Assembly: GCA_905183005.1 (NCBI GenBank)
Contig: CAJJDO010000037.1
Span: forward strand, 431,140 to 495,139
Direction of reading: 5' to 3'
DNA: 64,000 nucleotides
From: Paramecium pentaurelia
Taxonomy: Eukaryota > Ciliophora > Oligohymenophorea > Peniculida > Parameciidae
The notes below the pieces were generated by a model. It saw nothing but the letters and a program-made list of their open reading frames with translations. It made no database searches and was not told the DNA's origin. Positions within the stretch are counted from its first letter, which is position 1; every line of letters starts with the position of its first letter. The position numbers and the translations under genes were made by a program. This document shows positions 34,734 to 46,307 of this stretch, in pieces.

Positions 34734-35773
34734 TCAATTAACGTATTTTGGTGTTCTTGGTCTAGCTTATGGAGCATTTTTTTTGTCTTAAGATTTTAGA
34801 ATTTGAAATGAACACATTAAAGTTTCATCCACACTCATTAATGCTCCTATTAAATAATTAAATAAATTCTTTACCTGAATTATCAAATTCTCCACAATAA
34901 TTTGGAGCTGAAAATAGCGTTACTAATTGTCTTTTTGCAAAAAATTCATATCCTTCTTCTACAACTTAATGAGCTCTACAAACCAAATCCATATCATTCT
35001 TCTTCAAAAAATTAGCTATTACATCAGTTCCAAATATATATGAAACTCCTCTCTCATTATCTTTATATTATTTTAATATAAAAATTACCTTACCAACCTT
35101 GAATATCCTTTTCTGGATCTGACCATAATAAATCACACAATAACCCTGTATCTGGTACTTCTATAGGTCTCATTATTCTATGAATCTACTCCAAATGTGT
35201 TAATTCTGGTGAAAGTCCTCCATGCATACAGATTATTTTCTCATCTATTACTGCACATACTGGTAAACAATTAAAACAATCAGTAAAAGTTTTCCACAAT
35301 TTGATATTATACCTTCTTTTACATTCATCATAAAATCCATATATACGGTTGATTTATGAGCATTCATGATTACCTCTTAATAAAAAGAAATTCTCAGGGT
35401 ATTTTATTTTATATGCCAATAATAAACAGATTGTTTCTAATGACTGTCTTCCTCTATCTACATAATCTCCTAAAAATAAATAATTTGCTTCAGGTGGAAA
35501 CCCTCCATATTCAAATAGTCTCAATAAATCTGTATATTATCCATGTATATCACCTACATATATTAAACATTTTACCACATATCTTTATAGGAGCTTCCAA
35601 TTCTAATAACATTGGTTGACTTAAAAATATCTCTCTACTCTTTATACACAAAGAACGTATTTCATTTTCTGTTAGATTTACAGCTTTCCCTTATTTAGCA
35701 CCTTTACTTTCTAAAAGTTTTTCAATTATCTTCATACATTTAAATTACTTACTTTATCAACATCGATATCCAT
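34734..35773 (-). CDS. Ser/Thr protein phosphatase PP1 catalytic subunit
   Basis: A 312-aa metallophosphatase. Metal and phosphate ligands are intact: GDIHGQ, GDYVDRG, RGNHE, MHGGLSP, RAHQVV and FSAPNYCGEFDN. YPENFFLLRGNHECSQIN and LPVCAVIDEKIICMHGG are diagnostic of PP1 rather than PP2A. The C-terminus ends KNAPQARPRTPKYVN, which retains the TPK-type phosphorylation site of animal PP1 tails. Four introns are at 35730-35752, 35554-35575, 35061-35088 and 34847-34874; the first and third end in AAG. It is tail-to-tail with thioredoxin reductase, 46 bp apart. Confidence 0.96.
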
Positions 35774-35967
35774 TATTATTATTAATATAAATAAGAATAA
35801 TATTCATTTTTCAAGTATTTCTTTTATAATTTATTTATTTTTAAATATGATTCATTGAAATAACTGCCTATTAACAATAATCATCAACTAAATTCACTGA
35901 TATTTATTATTTTATAAACTATATTATATTATATTGTGTTAAATGATATTAAATAATAAAGTATTTT

Positions 35968-37021
35968 TCATGATTATATATTTCTCTTTTTATTAAGTTA
36001 ATCCTCTTCCATCTGAATTAACTTAGCCACCTTAAAATATTGATATTTTTCTGCCAATTGCCTTGCCGTTCTACTTGCCTATAATTTATTTTTTTATTTT
36101 ACATAATCAATTGCAAATACATCAACATTATAATTTATAAGCTCTTAACAAATATCATAATAGTTTCGTTTTGCAGCCAAATGCAATCCAGTTTAACCAA
36201 TCTAATAATATATTTAAAATTTACAAAATCTTTTGTTTTAACTAAAGTTACATCTGAAATTAACATCAATTTTATAGTTTATAAATCATTATTTTTTATT
36301 GCAGCTAAATAATCATTTTCCATTTAATTTAATTTTCTTACAACTACATGTTATTTTAAACTGTTTAATAATTTATTCTCTAATTATTCATCTGAAAATT
36401 TAAGTTAAAGAATTGTTCTAAGATATTATTAATTTATAATTTTTACTCCATTAATTTTTTAGCCTCATTATTCATATAATTTATTTCTGGAATTTCATGG
36501 TTTAATATTTCTCTGTAAGTATATCTACTTCCATCATCCACATATTGGTAAGGAATATTTAAGTCTTCATATTGAATGTCCTTTATTTCTGGTTCCTATC
36601 CAATTGTATTACTGTAATATTTATTATAAAGATTAACTTATTCTTTAAAATCCTTAAAAGCACTAACACTTATCTTCTCTAAATTTTTTAGATCAGATTG
36701 TAACTTTTATTAATTTTCATTAAGCATACTCTTTTTTTTTAATTAAAATTGAGCTTCCCTCATCTTCTTCTCTTATTATTATTTCTTTGTTTCCATCATA
36801 TTAATTTATTTACTCAAAGGATTAATAATTTAAAGTGATCTTTGATTGTTTCGTATTAATTAATTATTATTCCTCAGATCCTTAAGGTTTTAATAGAGTT
36901 CGAAATCCTATTCAGTTTATTTCTTTTTCCCTGTTCTTTAATCAGGACTAGGCTTTTTCTTAATGAAATAATCATTCTAAATTTTATGAACAAAAGTTTC
37001 TGGAGTCACAAATTTATGCAT
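35968..37021 (-). CDS. ankyrin-repeat protein with coiled N-terminus
   Basis: A 325-aa protein. The first two-thirds is Lys/Gln/Glu-rich and helical (MHKFVTPETFVHKIQ...). The C-terminal part has two ankyrin units: NDYLAAIKNNDLQTIKLML, then IGQTGLHLAAKRNYYDICQ with the TGLHLAA signature, followed by a third helix pair containing SRTARQLAEKYQY. Three introns of 29, 23 and 24 nt are used; the last is in frame but its removal restores the D-x-x-x-R-TARQLA spacing. The start at 37021 was chosen over an internal ATG pair at 36799/36796; an even earlier in-frame ATG gives a hydrophobic leader and is less likely. Confidence 0.82.
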
Positions 37022-38299
37022 AATAATATAAATTAATATCATAATGCAATTTAACCTTTCAAGTTTTAACTACAGTAAATAATGTAATATCTAAACCACT
37101 AAAATAGAAAAATCACTCATACATAGGAGATATGTAAATTAATGAAATATATTTTTACCGATATGTTTTAATATTGATTAATTCTTATTGTAATGGATAA
37201 ATAGAATGAACGATATTTTGTTAAAACACTTTAATCATATCTTTTGGAATACTTGCAAGATTTTTCACAAAATAATATGGTCAAATGTTTAAGAAAACAA
37301 ACATATATTACTTTCTATTTGGGAATTTCTTTAAAATATAATATTAAGTAATTTAAAATTAAGAAATTTAATTTTTCATTTATTATTTATATTTATCATT
37401 AATATAAAGATTAACTCAGTAACAAAAATTTATGAAGTAAAAAGCTTTTTAGATGCCTCTTAATCATAAAACTTAATAACCATAAAAGATTACTCACAGA
37501 ACTGATTTATAGGTTTGGACAATAGAAAAAGTGAAAATCTATTAGCAATTCTAAAGAAGGATAAATTATAAAAAAATAAATTTTAAAGCAGTTTTACAAC
37601 TAAAATATTCTCCAAAATACTAAGTATAGGATAGATGACTAAAAAATAAATATTTTTTAAATAGAATAAAATTGATTGATTATGATGATATATTATAGAT
37701 AATAAATTAGAATTGCAAGGTAGATTCTTTTACTGAAATAAAAGGTAATTTCTTATGGTTTGATTGAATTATGGAATATTTTATGAATCTAATGAAACAA
37801 CACAAATTATAGGAAAACGTATTAGACGCAGATAATTTAGGCTTTTATTTGTAAAACCGTTTTGACGTTTAAATGCATATCCCAAGTTTTCAACAGCTAT
37901 TAAGTTTGAGTAGTAGGAAATATCAAGATTATACTTTATTCAAGATCCAAAGTTATATTTATACAATATTTCAGATAAGTCTCCACTATTTAAATTTTAG
38001 ATATATCAACTCCGAAAAAAATACTTTTGGATTTATATAAAATTTAAATGGCTACTAAATTTATTCTCTATGAAAACTTCTTTATCTAGATATAATTTAA
38101 TTGATAAAGATGAAATTGAAAAACTATATAATATCAGATTTTATAGTGATTTTTCAGATAACTAATTATTTAAGATAAATAATTCATAGAATTAATTTAT
38201 AGATTAGACTCTACGATTGATTTTATGATTTATATATAATACTTTTGATTTATTATAGATATCAATAATAGACTTATAGACAATTTATTAAATTTCAAA
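37022..38299. other. intergenic with possible decayed ORF
   Basis: About 1.3 kb without a firm gene. On the plus strand one frame from ATG 37432 to about 38226 is interrupted only by TGA at 37636, 37765 and 38071, and in places reads like protein (HRTDLQVWTIEKVKIYQQF; RYNLIDKDEIEKLYN). No small intron removes these stops. Three TGA codons in 265 is about the chance density, so a pseudogene is possible but unproven. Confidence 0.35.
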
Positions 38300-39965
38300 T
38301 CATGGTTTTTTCATCTTTTCTTTAATTTTCTTAAATTATGGAAAATAATTACCTCATCTAATTCTTTTAATTTATTTTATCTTTCTTTCATGAATAGTTA
38401 TTTTTGCTTAATAACTTCTTCTTAATTCTTTTTACCTTTTACTTCAGGTAAATTCTCATAATTTTTTTTTGTTAATGCAAACATTTCTTTTTCTTCAACC
38501 TAAATAAGTTCAACATTACTTTTGCCTTTTATCCCATAGCTAATCGTTCCATCAATGGGCTCTTGGCTCTTTTAATTTATTCTTTTCTATCACTATTTTT
38601 GTCTTCATTTATTGGAGTTTGACTTTTATTTTGTTATCGTTTGTTTCTTCCATATTCCATCATTTCTTTTCTTAATTTGATTTATTCTTCTTTACTTCTT
38701 TATTTAACATTTACTATCCAACTTTAATCGTCTTCTTATATTGGCACTTAGACTGAAACTTTCCTTTCAACATTAGCTGCTTTCTTTCTTTATGTGAAAT
38801 AATCTGCTAGACATTTTTTACTTGATTAATTTTATATACCATCTTCAAAATTAAATTCTAATTTTACACTTGGCTGAGATTGTTTTCGTATATCTGGATT
38901 ATGTACACTATAACTTTGATCTTATTATGCAGGTGAATTAAGAATTTGAATTTAAGAATATTTTCTTTAAATATCATTTTTATTTTGAAATTTATCATCT
39001 TTCTATATTTTTTCTGTTTAGAATTGATGAGAATTTGAATTAAATTATAAATAACTTTAATTTTAACTTTAGGAATCATGAGTTTAGATTTGTAATTATT
39101 ATTATGATTATTAAGAAATAAGATTTCTTTAAGATAATTAAGTACCAAATGTTAGAGATTCTATATTTTATTACTAAAGAGGTCTGATTAATGATTATTA
39201 CTATATAATTAATTTTGATTGATTACACAAAGATTCATTTTAATAGGATTCATTTATATTGATTATAGATTAATCTAAAATTGATTTATCAGTCTAAATG
39301 GCTTATGATTATTGTTTTTTACGCTATATTTAATTTGGTGGAGATTCTTATTCATTTTAATTATTTATGGGTGAAATAGATTTTGATTATTATTACTGTT
39401 TTTCAGATGATGTTATATTATTATTAATAACAATGGGTTGTTATTATTATTATTATTATGACTAAAATTGTTAAAGTAATTATTATTAAAAAAGTAATCT
39501 TTAGCTTTCCTGTTTTTCTAATTGTTATTTTAAAATCATATTTTCATTTTACAATTATAACATTTGTTATTAGATCAAAAGCAATCCCATATTATCAGTT
39601 TAATCTAAATAAGGTTTACTATTTCTCTACATTTCTTACCTGTTTGTTCTTTATGTAGTGCAATTTGAGGGTTAATTAGATCTATGACATTATGGTAATA
39701 TTGGTTATTTTAATTGGTCAAAAAAACTATTATTTGAGTTGTTTGATTATTATTCAATTCTTGATATATCAATAAAAATAGATTGAGCATCTTTAATTTA
39801 AGAGTTTTAAGTCATAACACTAAGAGGAGGTTGATCTACTCTTATTTTCATTTATTTAATAAATTCATTTGTATTTCTTTGAGGTGGAAAATTTTCCATG
39901 TTTGGTTTTTTTGATGATGGTATTTATTAAGGAGATCGATATTAATTTGGATTATCTCTATTCAT
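38300..39965 (-). CDS. Gln/Asn-rich protein with a Nek-like C-terminal tail
   Basis: A 533-aa protein. The N-terminal 350 residues are Asn/Gln/Ser-rich with poly-Gln runs encoded by TAA. The C-terminal third is charged and conserved-looking: RAKSPLMERLAMGQKAK, FALTKKNYENLPEV and then a Lys/Glu helix. A K-x-NYxNLPEV motif is found after the kinase domain of NIMA-related kinases, yet there is no kinase domain here. Introns of 21 nt (near 39610), 20 nt (near 38500) and 23 nt (near 38350, AAG acceptor) are needed. The role is unknown; a cytoskeletal or ciliary scaffold is a guess. Confidence 0.68.
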
Positions 39966-40032
39966 TCTATATTCAAAATCAAATTATTAAAAAATTTAGG
40001 AGTTAAATAAATAAATTTCAATTATCATACAC

Positions 40033-41310
40033 TCATTCAATTTTATCATTTTTATCTTCTTTATCACTATCCTCCTATTCCTCTAACCATTAACCAAATT
40101 CATCTAGTCTTTATTCCTCAACTTCTTTACTCTCAATACTTGATTTGAAATTTTCTTTGCCATCCCAATATTAAATATGTATTTTTCTTTGATTGAATTC
40201 TATTCCATTTAAATTAGTTAAACAGACTTCAGCATCATATGCAGAATGAAATTTAACCTTAGCCACACCTCAATTTAATTATAAATAATACCTTATGGAT
40301 GTTCTTTAAAGAACTCTAATTTTTATACATATATTTATAGAGCTTCTATTTTCAATAATAATTCACCATATAATTAGTTCATAAATTCTGGATTTTATGC
40401 TTATGTAGGACTATATAAATTTTTAAATATTAAGATCTTTAACCCTTTTCCATCATCTTCTTATCCTTCTTCTGCCATTTAAGTCATTTCTTTTTATCTG
40501 GCTAATGCCTTTTAAAGTTTATCTATTTTCTTATTTTCTCTTTTACGATATTATCCCTTTTATTCAAATACTGCTTCTGTTACTTTAACAATAACATCTG
40601 GTCTAATATGAAGTCCATCTAACATTTCTTTTGCTGTTTACACACTTTCAACCATTTTATATGATATCAACCCATCACCTTTACAATTTCCATTTTAATC
40701 TCTATATATTTTAATTGTAGGTTATAGAGTTTCTGGATTGATTCTAATAATTCCTGCTTTACTAAAAAACACCTTCATCTCTTCCATAGTTATATCTTAT
40801 GGTAAACCTTCAACATACACATTTGTATTTATTTTTGGAGTGTACCATTAATTCTTTTTTTTTTCTTTTTCTTTTTATGATTTCTTCCTATTCTTTTCTA
40901 TTTTCTTCTTTAAAATTTCCATTCTCTATTCATCATTCAATTATTCAAATGATTCATCATCTTCTAATTATTCAACTACCTCTTCTTTTTCTTTTTCATC
41001 CTATTATTATATTTTTTATGGTTATTAATCCTCTGTTTTTATTTCTTTACCACATGTAATTTAAACCATCTCATGTTCTTATTCATCTAAAAAGAATTTT
41101 AATTCTTCAACTTAAAAAATTGGTTTCCATTCAGTGAATCCTTCTTTAAAAACATAAGTATCTATATGGTTTAGATCATAATTTACATGAAGTTATAATA
41201 CTAGTTCTTAACATAACATCAATATCCCTTATTGATATAGGTCCTTTAGTTTATTTCTCTGGCTCTTATTCACTTGTGTCAACATAATACCATATTAATT
41301 GATCTTCCAT
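40033..41310 (-). CDS. Tat-SF1/CUS2-like splicing factor
   Basis: A 409-aa nuclear RNA-binding protein of the Tat-SF1/CUS2 family, which helps U2 snRNP assembly. An N-terminal WYYV...GPISIRDI...EGFTEWKPI block resembles a GYF-type domain. An acidic, Lys-rich linker follows. The canonical RRM starts after NQWYTPKINTNVYVEGLP, a family hallmark (W-x-x-P-K-x-N-T-N-V-Y-V). The second RRM is of the UHM kind (EFFKEHPQGVAKVKFHS and IQYWDGKENF). The C-terminus is acidic. Introns: 41162-41186 (25 nt) and 40269-40291 (23 nt, acceptor GAG), the latter inside the UHM at a position fixed by the sequence match. Confidence 0.9.
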
Positions 41311-41546
41311 TTTAATAAAAAAATTAAATAAATAATTAGAAAATGAAATAATCAAAAATAAAAATAGGATTCTTTAATAATGATTATAATAGATTATGAA
41401 TTTTTATCTAATATTTTTATTCATACCTTAATTATGATAAATATTTAAATATAAATACAAATCATATCTTAATATTAATTAAATAACTTTAATAGATTAC
41501 TTCATAAATTAAATATATATATTATTTTAATTAAGTATAAAATCAA

Positions 41547-42864
41547 TCAAAATATCATACAATTAAGTTTATCTGAACAACATTTATGTTCAATTTAATG
41601 TTCATTTTCAAGAATTATTTAGAATTAACTTTATTTTTTATTCTCTTCTAATTATTAAAGACCAACAGATTCTGTTTAATATAAATTTAAATCATTTTTC
41701 TTCTAGTTATCAAATTCAGATTCTCCTTAATTATTAAGTACTTCAATTTCCTCTTAAATTAACTAATTGCCATTTTCCTCATGAACTAAAATTTTAAGAT
41801 GACTACTAGAAGTTGCAGATTCTATTGATTTTTTCATACTAGTTGTCTTTGAATGTTAATGTGATAATCTTCCTAATGAAGAAAATTTTCTTAAATTTCT
41901 TCCTTTAAAATCTTAAAGCTTTCTTAATCCATATTAATAATCTTCATAACAATCATATGTAACATGTTTTAATAATTCAGAGACTTATGGTAACTAAGGA
42001 GGCCTAGATTCATTTATAAATGCTATACCAATATATCTTTACATTTGAACATTCTCCATTATATTTTTCTTCTAATTATTCTTTCAAAATATATTATTAT
42101 AAATCATCAAGATTATTTAGTAATTTAATTTTAGAATGTATTTATGTTTTGTTAGGGATATAATTAAGGATTTATTAAAAATTTAATTTAGAATTTACTA
42201 TGAGAAGATTATTTAAATTTCCACAAAAATTAATCATCAACTCTTTAATATTCTCAAAATTGAACTTTAATTATTAATATAATTACATCAATTTCATAAA
42301 AATTGTATTCTTGATTTTGGCAATCATAAATAATAGTCCAATTTTCAACAAAGTAAGGAATCAATACCTATCTTTTCACTGTTTCCAGTAAATATTAAAA
42401 GGTTAGAAAGTTCTCATTATCAAGATGCTTTATTATTATGACTGGCCTTGATTACTTATCTATTCCAAAAATATAAAAATCTCCACTTTTTAATTAATTA
42501 ATGTTTGGTTCCATGTTTTAATATAAATTAAGCCAACCTAGATGAATTTATAAATTCTCTAAATATATATTTTGAGGTACTTATAATGCTCCTTAAATAG
42601 AAAAATCAGCTGATATAAGCATTTTCAAATAATCACTTGTCTTCCATGAATTGGGTAATGGTACTTATATCTTTGTTTTAAAATTATCAATCGATTTGAT
42701 TTCATATTCTTCATAATCAACCTTTTCATATATGTTTCTAACTATCATTCCTTCTGTTCCAGATTTAATATAGAATTCTAGATTTTAAATCTTATTACAT
42801 TACTTGAATGTTTATTTAGGAATTACTAACTCTTGGGTCTCAAATAACTTATATCTAGATACAT
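41547..42864 (-). CDS. SEC14/CRAL-TRIO-like lipid-binding protein
   Basis: About 414 aa. The N-terminal half is strand-rich (EFYIKSGTEGMIVRNIYEKV), followed by GDFYIFGIDKQSRPVIIIKHL, the G-x-D-x-x-x-R-P-V element of CRAL-TRIO domains, then WTIIYDCQNQEYNF and a C-terminal EKYNG near the end of the lobe. This suggests a phosphoinositide or phosphatidylinositol transfer protein. The last 150 residues are Ser/Gln-rich and probably disordered. Three introns: 23 nt directly after the fifth codon, 22 nt (AAG acceptor) and 28 nt (42023-42050). The last one joins what otherwise looks like two overlapping genes; it begins GTTC rather than GTA, so it is the least certain. Confidence 0.65.
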
Positions 42865-43340
42865 GTATATAATTAATATATAAAGTTTATTTTAATTTTT
42901 AAATAATTCACTTAATCAAATGATGTTTATTAAAAGATGCTATTAAATGCAATCAAATATGGTTCAAAATGTTATAGCCAACAAACTAATTATATTCTAA
43001 TTAATAAAAATGCTAGTCCTTGAATTTTCAACTAAAGTCATTATTGACGAATATTAACAAAAGTTTGAAAATTTAAGAAATTCAATTAGTTATTTAAATT
43101 AAAATTATTAATATATTGTATCTAAATAATCTAAAATAGTATATAATATAATTTATACTATTTATAAAGTATTTTCATACATCAAATAGACATTTTATAT
43201 CCCATATTAATTTAAATTATATTTTATTTAAATATAGAACTATTAAATTACAAAAAAATTCCCAATTACCTTATTTATCCCCATCTAATGATTAATATAT
43301 GTTATATACCAAATAATGTATATTCTTAAACTTTTTATTT
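42865..43340. other. intergenic, nothing recognised
   Basis: AT-rich sequence upstream of the SEC14-like gene, with no protein-like frame or repeat seen. Confidence 0.5.
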
Positions 43341-43890
43341 TTTTTCATTCCAGATGACAACATTTGTACGACTACCATAAAGAAAACAGATGGCAGATAC
43401 CATGTCTTTTCCTCTTTTTTCCAATCAATAGATTTTCATCTATTCCCAAACTGCAAAAATTGTACCAACTGCAAAGTTGGTTCCAATAATAGAACTTCTA
43501 TCCATAAGATCAAAGGTAACTATATATTTTCCATCTTCATATAAAAGCTTTATCTAAAGATTATTTAAAAGATCATTATACTTTTGTCGTTTCTTTACTT
43601 GCTGCATAACTAACATACCCAGTTTTCTTCAATTGTGTATTAATATTTAATTCAAATTGAATATCCATTTCTAAATAATGATCTCCAAAATCATTTTGAG
43701 TGTTTGCATAATCTCCTCCTACTGAGCAAAATCTCAAAACATAAGAATTCTCTATGAAAGCAAGAAGAAGAGCTGATCAAACAGCAGATAATTCAGGGTC
43801 TTCTCTTAACTTAACATAGTATTAATTTATTATATAATGCATATTTAAGTAGGTGTAAAATAATCAAATTCTTGTATTTATGATCCAATT
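43341..43890 (-). pseudogene. decayed fructose-1,6-bisphosphatase
   Basis: The minus strand shows pieces of an FBPase: GDYANTQNDFGDHYLEMD (the N..GD...LD region), a working 28-nt intron, the metal/phosphate motif as FDLMDRSSIIGTNFAVGTIF, and then GKDMVSAICFLYGS. The catalytic motif is degraded: the usual FDPLDGSSN has Leu for Pro, Arg for Gly and Ile for Asn. An in-frame TGA lies at 43777-43779, the frame is broken near 43420-43440 with no intron to repair it, and the last 100 or more residues of the enzyme are absent. It has no good start. It is therefore a pseudogene; the retained intron shows it was once expressed. Confidence 0.75.
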
Positions 43891-44302
43891 TATTAATTAT
43901 CCATCAAATGAAGTCACAACATAAATTACACATTTTTCATTTAATTAATCATCATCATAATATGTCCTTTTTATAAATTAAAAAATTCGTTTTATTTAAA
44001 TAATGTATAATGGATTAATACATGTATTTCATAATCTAAGTAAAGTAGAGGTATATATTTCTAAAATAAATATTTAAATTATTAATAGCATGATAATTAA
44101 ATTTTAATATTATCTTTAGTTTATAATTATTCATTTTTATGATTACAATAATTTTGATTGAGATATAAAAATTTTTTAATTTTTAGAAAACAAATCATCT
44201 AATTCTGCTTATAATCTTAATTAATTTTTTAATTATTTTTAAATATAAAATGATATAATCTATAAAATAATGTAATAGTTATTATAAAATTATAAAATGA
44301 AT
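43891..44302. other. intergenic, nothing recognised
   Basis: An AT-rich gap between the FBPase pseudogene and the coiled-coil gene. Some minus-strand sequence near 43900-43960 may be further FBPase N-terminal remnant, but nothing is clear. Confidence 0.45.
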
Positions 44303-45030
44303 TCATTTGAATAGAGTTTCACATTTAGAATTAAATTCAAGGAAGTTTCTGACTATTTATGCGCATACTTCATCTACTTTATGCATAATAACTATAACTA
44401 ATTCAGGTATTATGCGATCATACTCTTATAATTATTCAAGTACTAATAATATATAGTATTTAAATTATTTACAATGTTATAATTCTTAGATTTTTAAAAT
44501 TGGTGGATCTAATTTATCTTTATCAGTATAGTTAGTATGAATTTCATCAATTAAATGTAATACTTTTTTTTCTAAACATTTTCTTTCTGCCATCACTGTC
44601 TCATTAACTCTATTTCGATAAGAACGCAAAGCAAAGCCATTTAAATATTCTCTTGCTTTTTCCAATTAATCCATTTTATATTCATCAAACCATTTTGGTA
44701 ATTTTCCTTATCCTTTATAAAATTTTTCAATGCTAAGTAATTTGAATTTTTCTTTTTCACTAAGCATGCTTCCAAAATCATAAGCATTTTTAAAATTCTC
44801 TATGCTTTTTGTATTTTTAGTTATTGTCTCCTTAATCTTTTTAAGGTGTTTATCTAATTTCTTATGGGTATTTTCGAAGAATTCTTCATTAACTTCATAG
44901 AATCCATAATTTTCTCTTTATAATTCAAGTAAATTATCATAAGTACTTAAGGATAGTGAATATAATACTCTCTTGCCATTTTATCTTGCTATGTATCTAA
45001 AAGGTTGTTAACTTCTTCAAATAAATTCAT
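44303..45030 (-). CDS. coiled-coil protein of unknown function
   Basis: A 224-aa helical protein starting MNLFEEVNNLLDTQQDKMAR. It is Lys/Glu/Asn-rich with heptad-like spacing (FFENTHKKLDKHLKKIKETI, FALRSYRNRVNETVMAERK) and has no membrane segment. Two introns: 23 nt near 44940 (AAG acceptor) and 30 nt near 44460, the latter in frame but giving a better helix (QELQHLLEQLQEYDRIIPEL) once removed. The fold could be a small BAR-like or spectrin-like bundle; I cannot assign a family. Confidence 0.68.
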
Positions 45031-45064
45031 AACAGAAAATGTTAATAATAATAAATAAATATAA

Positions 45065-46294
45065 TCATGAACTATACTATTTTATAATCTACATCACTTA
45101 TTTTCCACAAAATCTACCCAAACACCCTTTTAAACATGAAATCTCATTAAATTAAATGTCATTCTTTTTTCCATTTAATAAACTTAATTTGCTAATTATA
45201 AATGGAACACTTTAAAAAGTATGATCTCCATAAGCATATGGAGTTGTATGATCTCCAGTAACTGCTATGATAGCATCTTATAATTTGATATTATTCACAA
45301 AATAACTAAGCATTTCATCAACTTTCTAAATATACTTGATTTTGAGATCTTTATTTTTATCATGCCCTGCATCATCAACAGCTTTGATATGTAAGAATAC
45401 AAAATCATAATCATTTTCTAACAATTCAATTGCTTTATTGGCTTTATTAATGAAATTGCTATTATAATCTCCTGTAGCACCCTCAACATGATGCCATTCC
45501 AATCCAATAGTTTTTCCTAATCCTTAGATTATGGCTGTAGGTGCAATAACAGCTCCTTTCCAACCATATTTCTCTTAAAAGTTTTGAACTTTAATTCTTT
45601 ATCCACATCCTCTTAATAGTACAATATTAGCAGTGGGTAGTCCTTATTATTATCTTTATATATTAATAGGATGTTCAGATAACATTTAATGGATTGAATC
45701 AGATAGTTCATTGATAATTTTGGCAGTCCTGATAGCTTTTTCACTTTGTACTTTTGGTTTAGCTTATCTTAATGGTAGATTATCTTTGAGTGGATCAGTA
45801 CCTATAATTTCATCTGTCAATTCACCAGAATAATCATTAGATACTACTTTTAATCCAATTCGATGTTCTGTAGCATGATTTGCTTGTATTTAAATGGAAG
45901 TCTTTAATTGAGTATTGAGGGCATCAATTAGAGGAAGACCCCATTCAGGAAATTCTCTGTCTACTCTTCTTAATTTCACAATCTCATTCTCTATATAAGC
46001 AAAATTGCATTTAAAAGCTATGTCTCCTACTTACATATCAATTCCAGAACCCATAGTTTCAAATGCTCCTCTGCCTCTATAAAATGTAAATGGATCGTAA
46101 CCAAAAATACTCATATGAGCTGTGTCACTCCCACAAGAAAGCCCAGGCTCTACTGGATCCATCAAACCAGCAAGTCCTGTTGAGGCTATTTGATTCATAG
46201 TTGGAATTTCAGCTAATTGAAGTGGAGTCTTAAATTATGTCTCTGGAGTACCAACATCAGCTACACCATCAATTATTACAAAGAGTATCTTCAT
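45065..46294 (-). CDS. apgM: cofactor-independent phosphoglycerate mutase, archaeal type (ApgM)
   Basis: A 409-aa intronless glycolytic enzyme converting 3- to 2-phosphoglycerate, a member of the alkaline-phosphatase superfamily. The N-terminal metal site ILFVIIDGVADVG, the catalytic Ser loop PGLSCGSDTAHMSIFGYDP, GRGAFETMGSG, HRIGLKVVSNDYSGE, HIKAVDDAGHDKN (metal ligands) and AVTGDHTTPYAYGDHT are all intact. This is the ApgM branch, about 400 residues, not the longer bacterial/plant GpmI type. It is found in archaea and some protists, so lateral origin is possible. Its start codon is 13 bp from that of the divergent coiled-coil gene. Confidence 0.95.
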
Positions 46295-46307
46295 AAATTA
46301 AATAATA

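Noticed and set aside
38864..39148. Minus-strand standard-code ORF of 94 aa, Ile/Lys-rich
   Set aside because: It is an out-of-frame reading of the Q-rich protein; the true frame is Gln/Asn/Ser-rich through many TAA codons and is linked to the conserved C-terminus by frame-supported introns.
41547..42059. A separate 170-aa gene starting MENVQMQRYIGIAF
   Set aside because: It would overlap the SEC14-like gene by 50 nt on the same strand. A 28-nt intron at 42023-42050 joins the two frames into one protein whose total length is a multiple of three.
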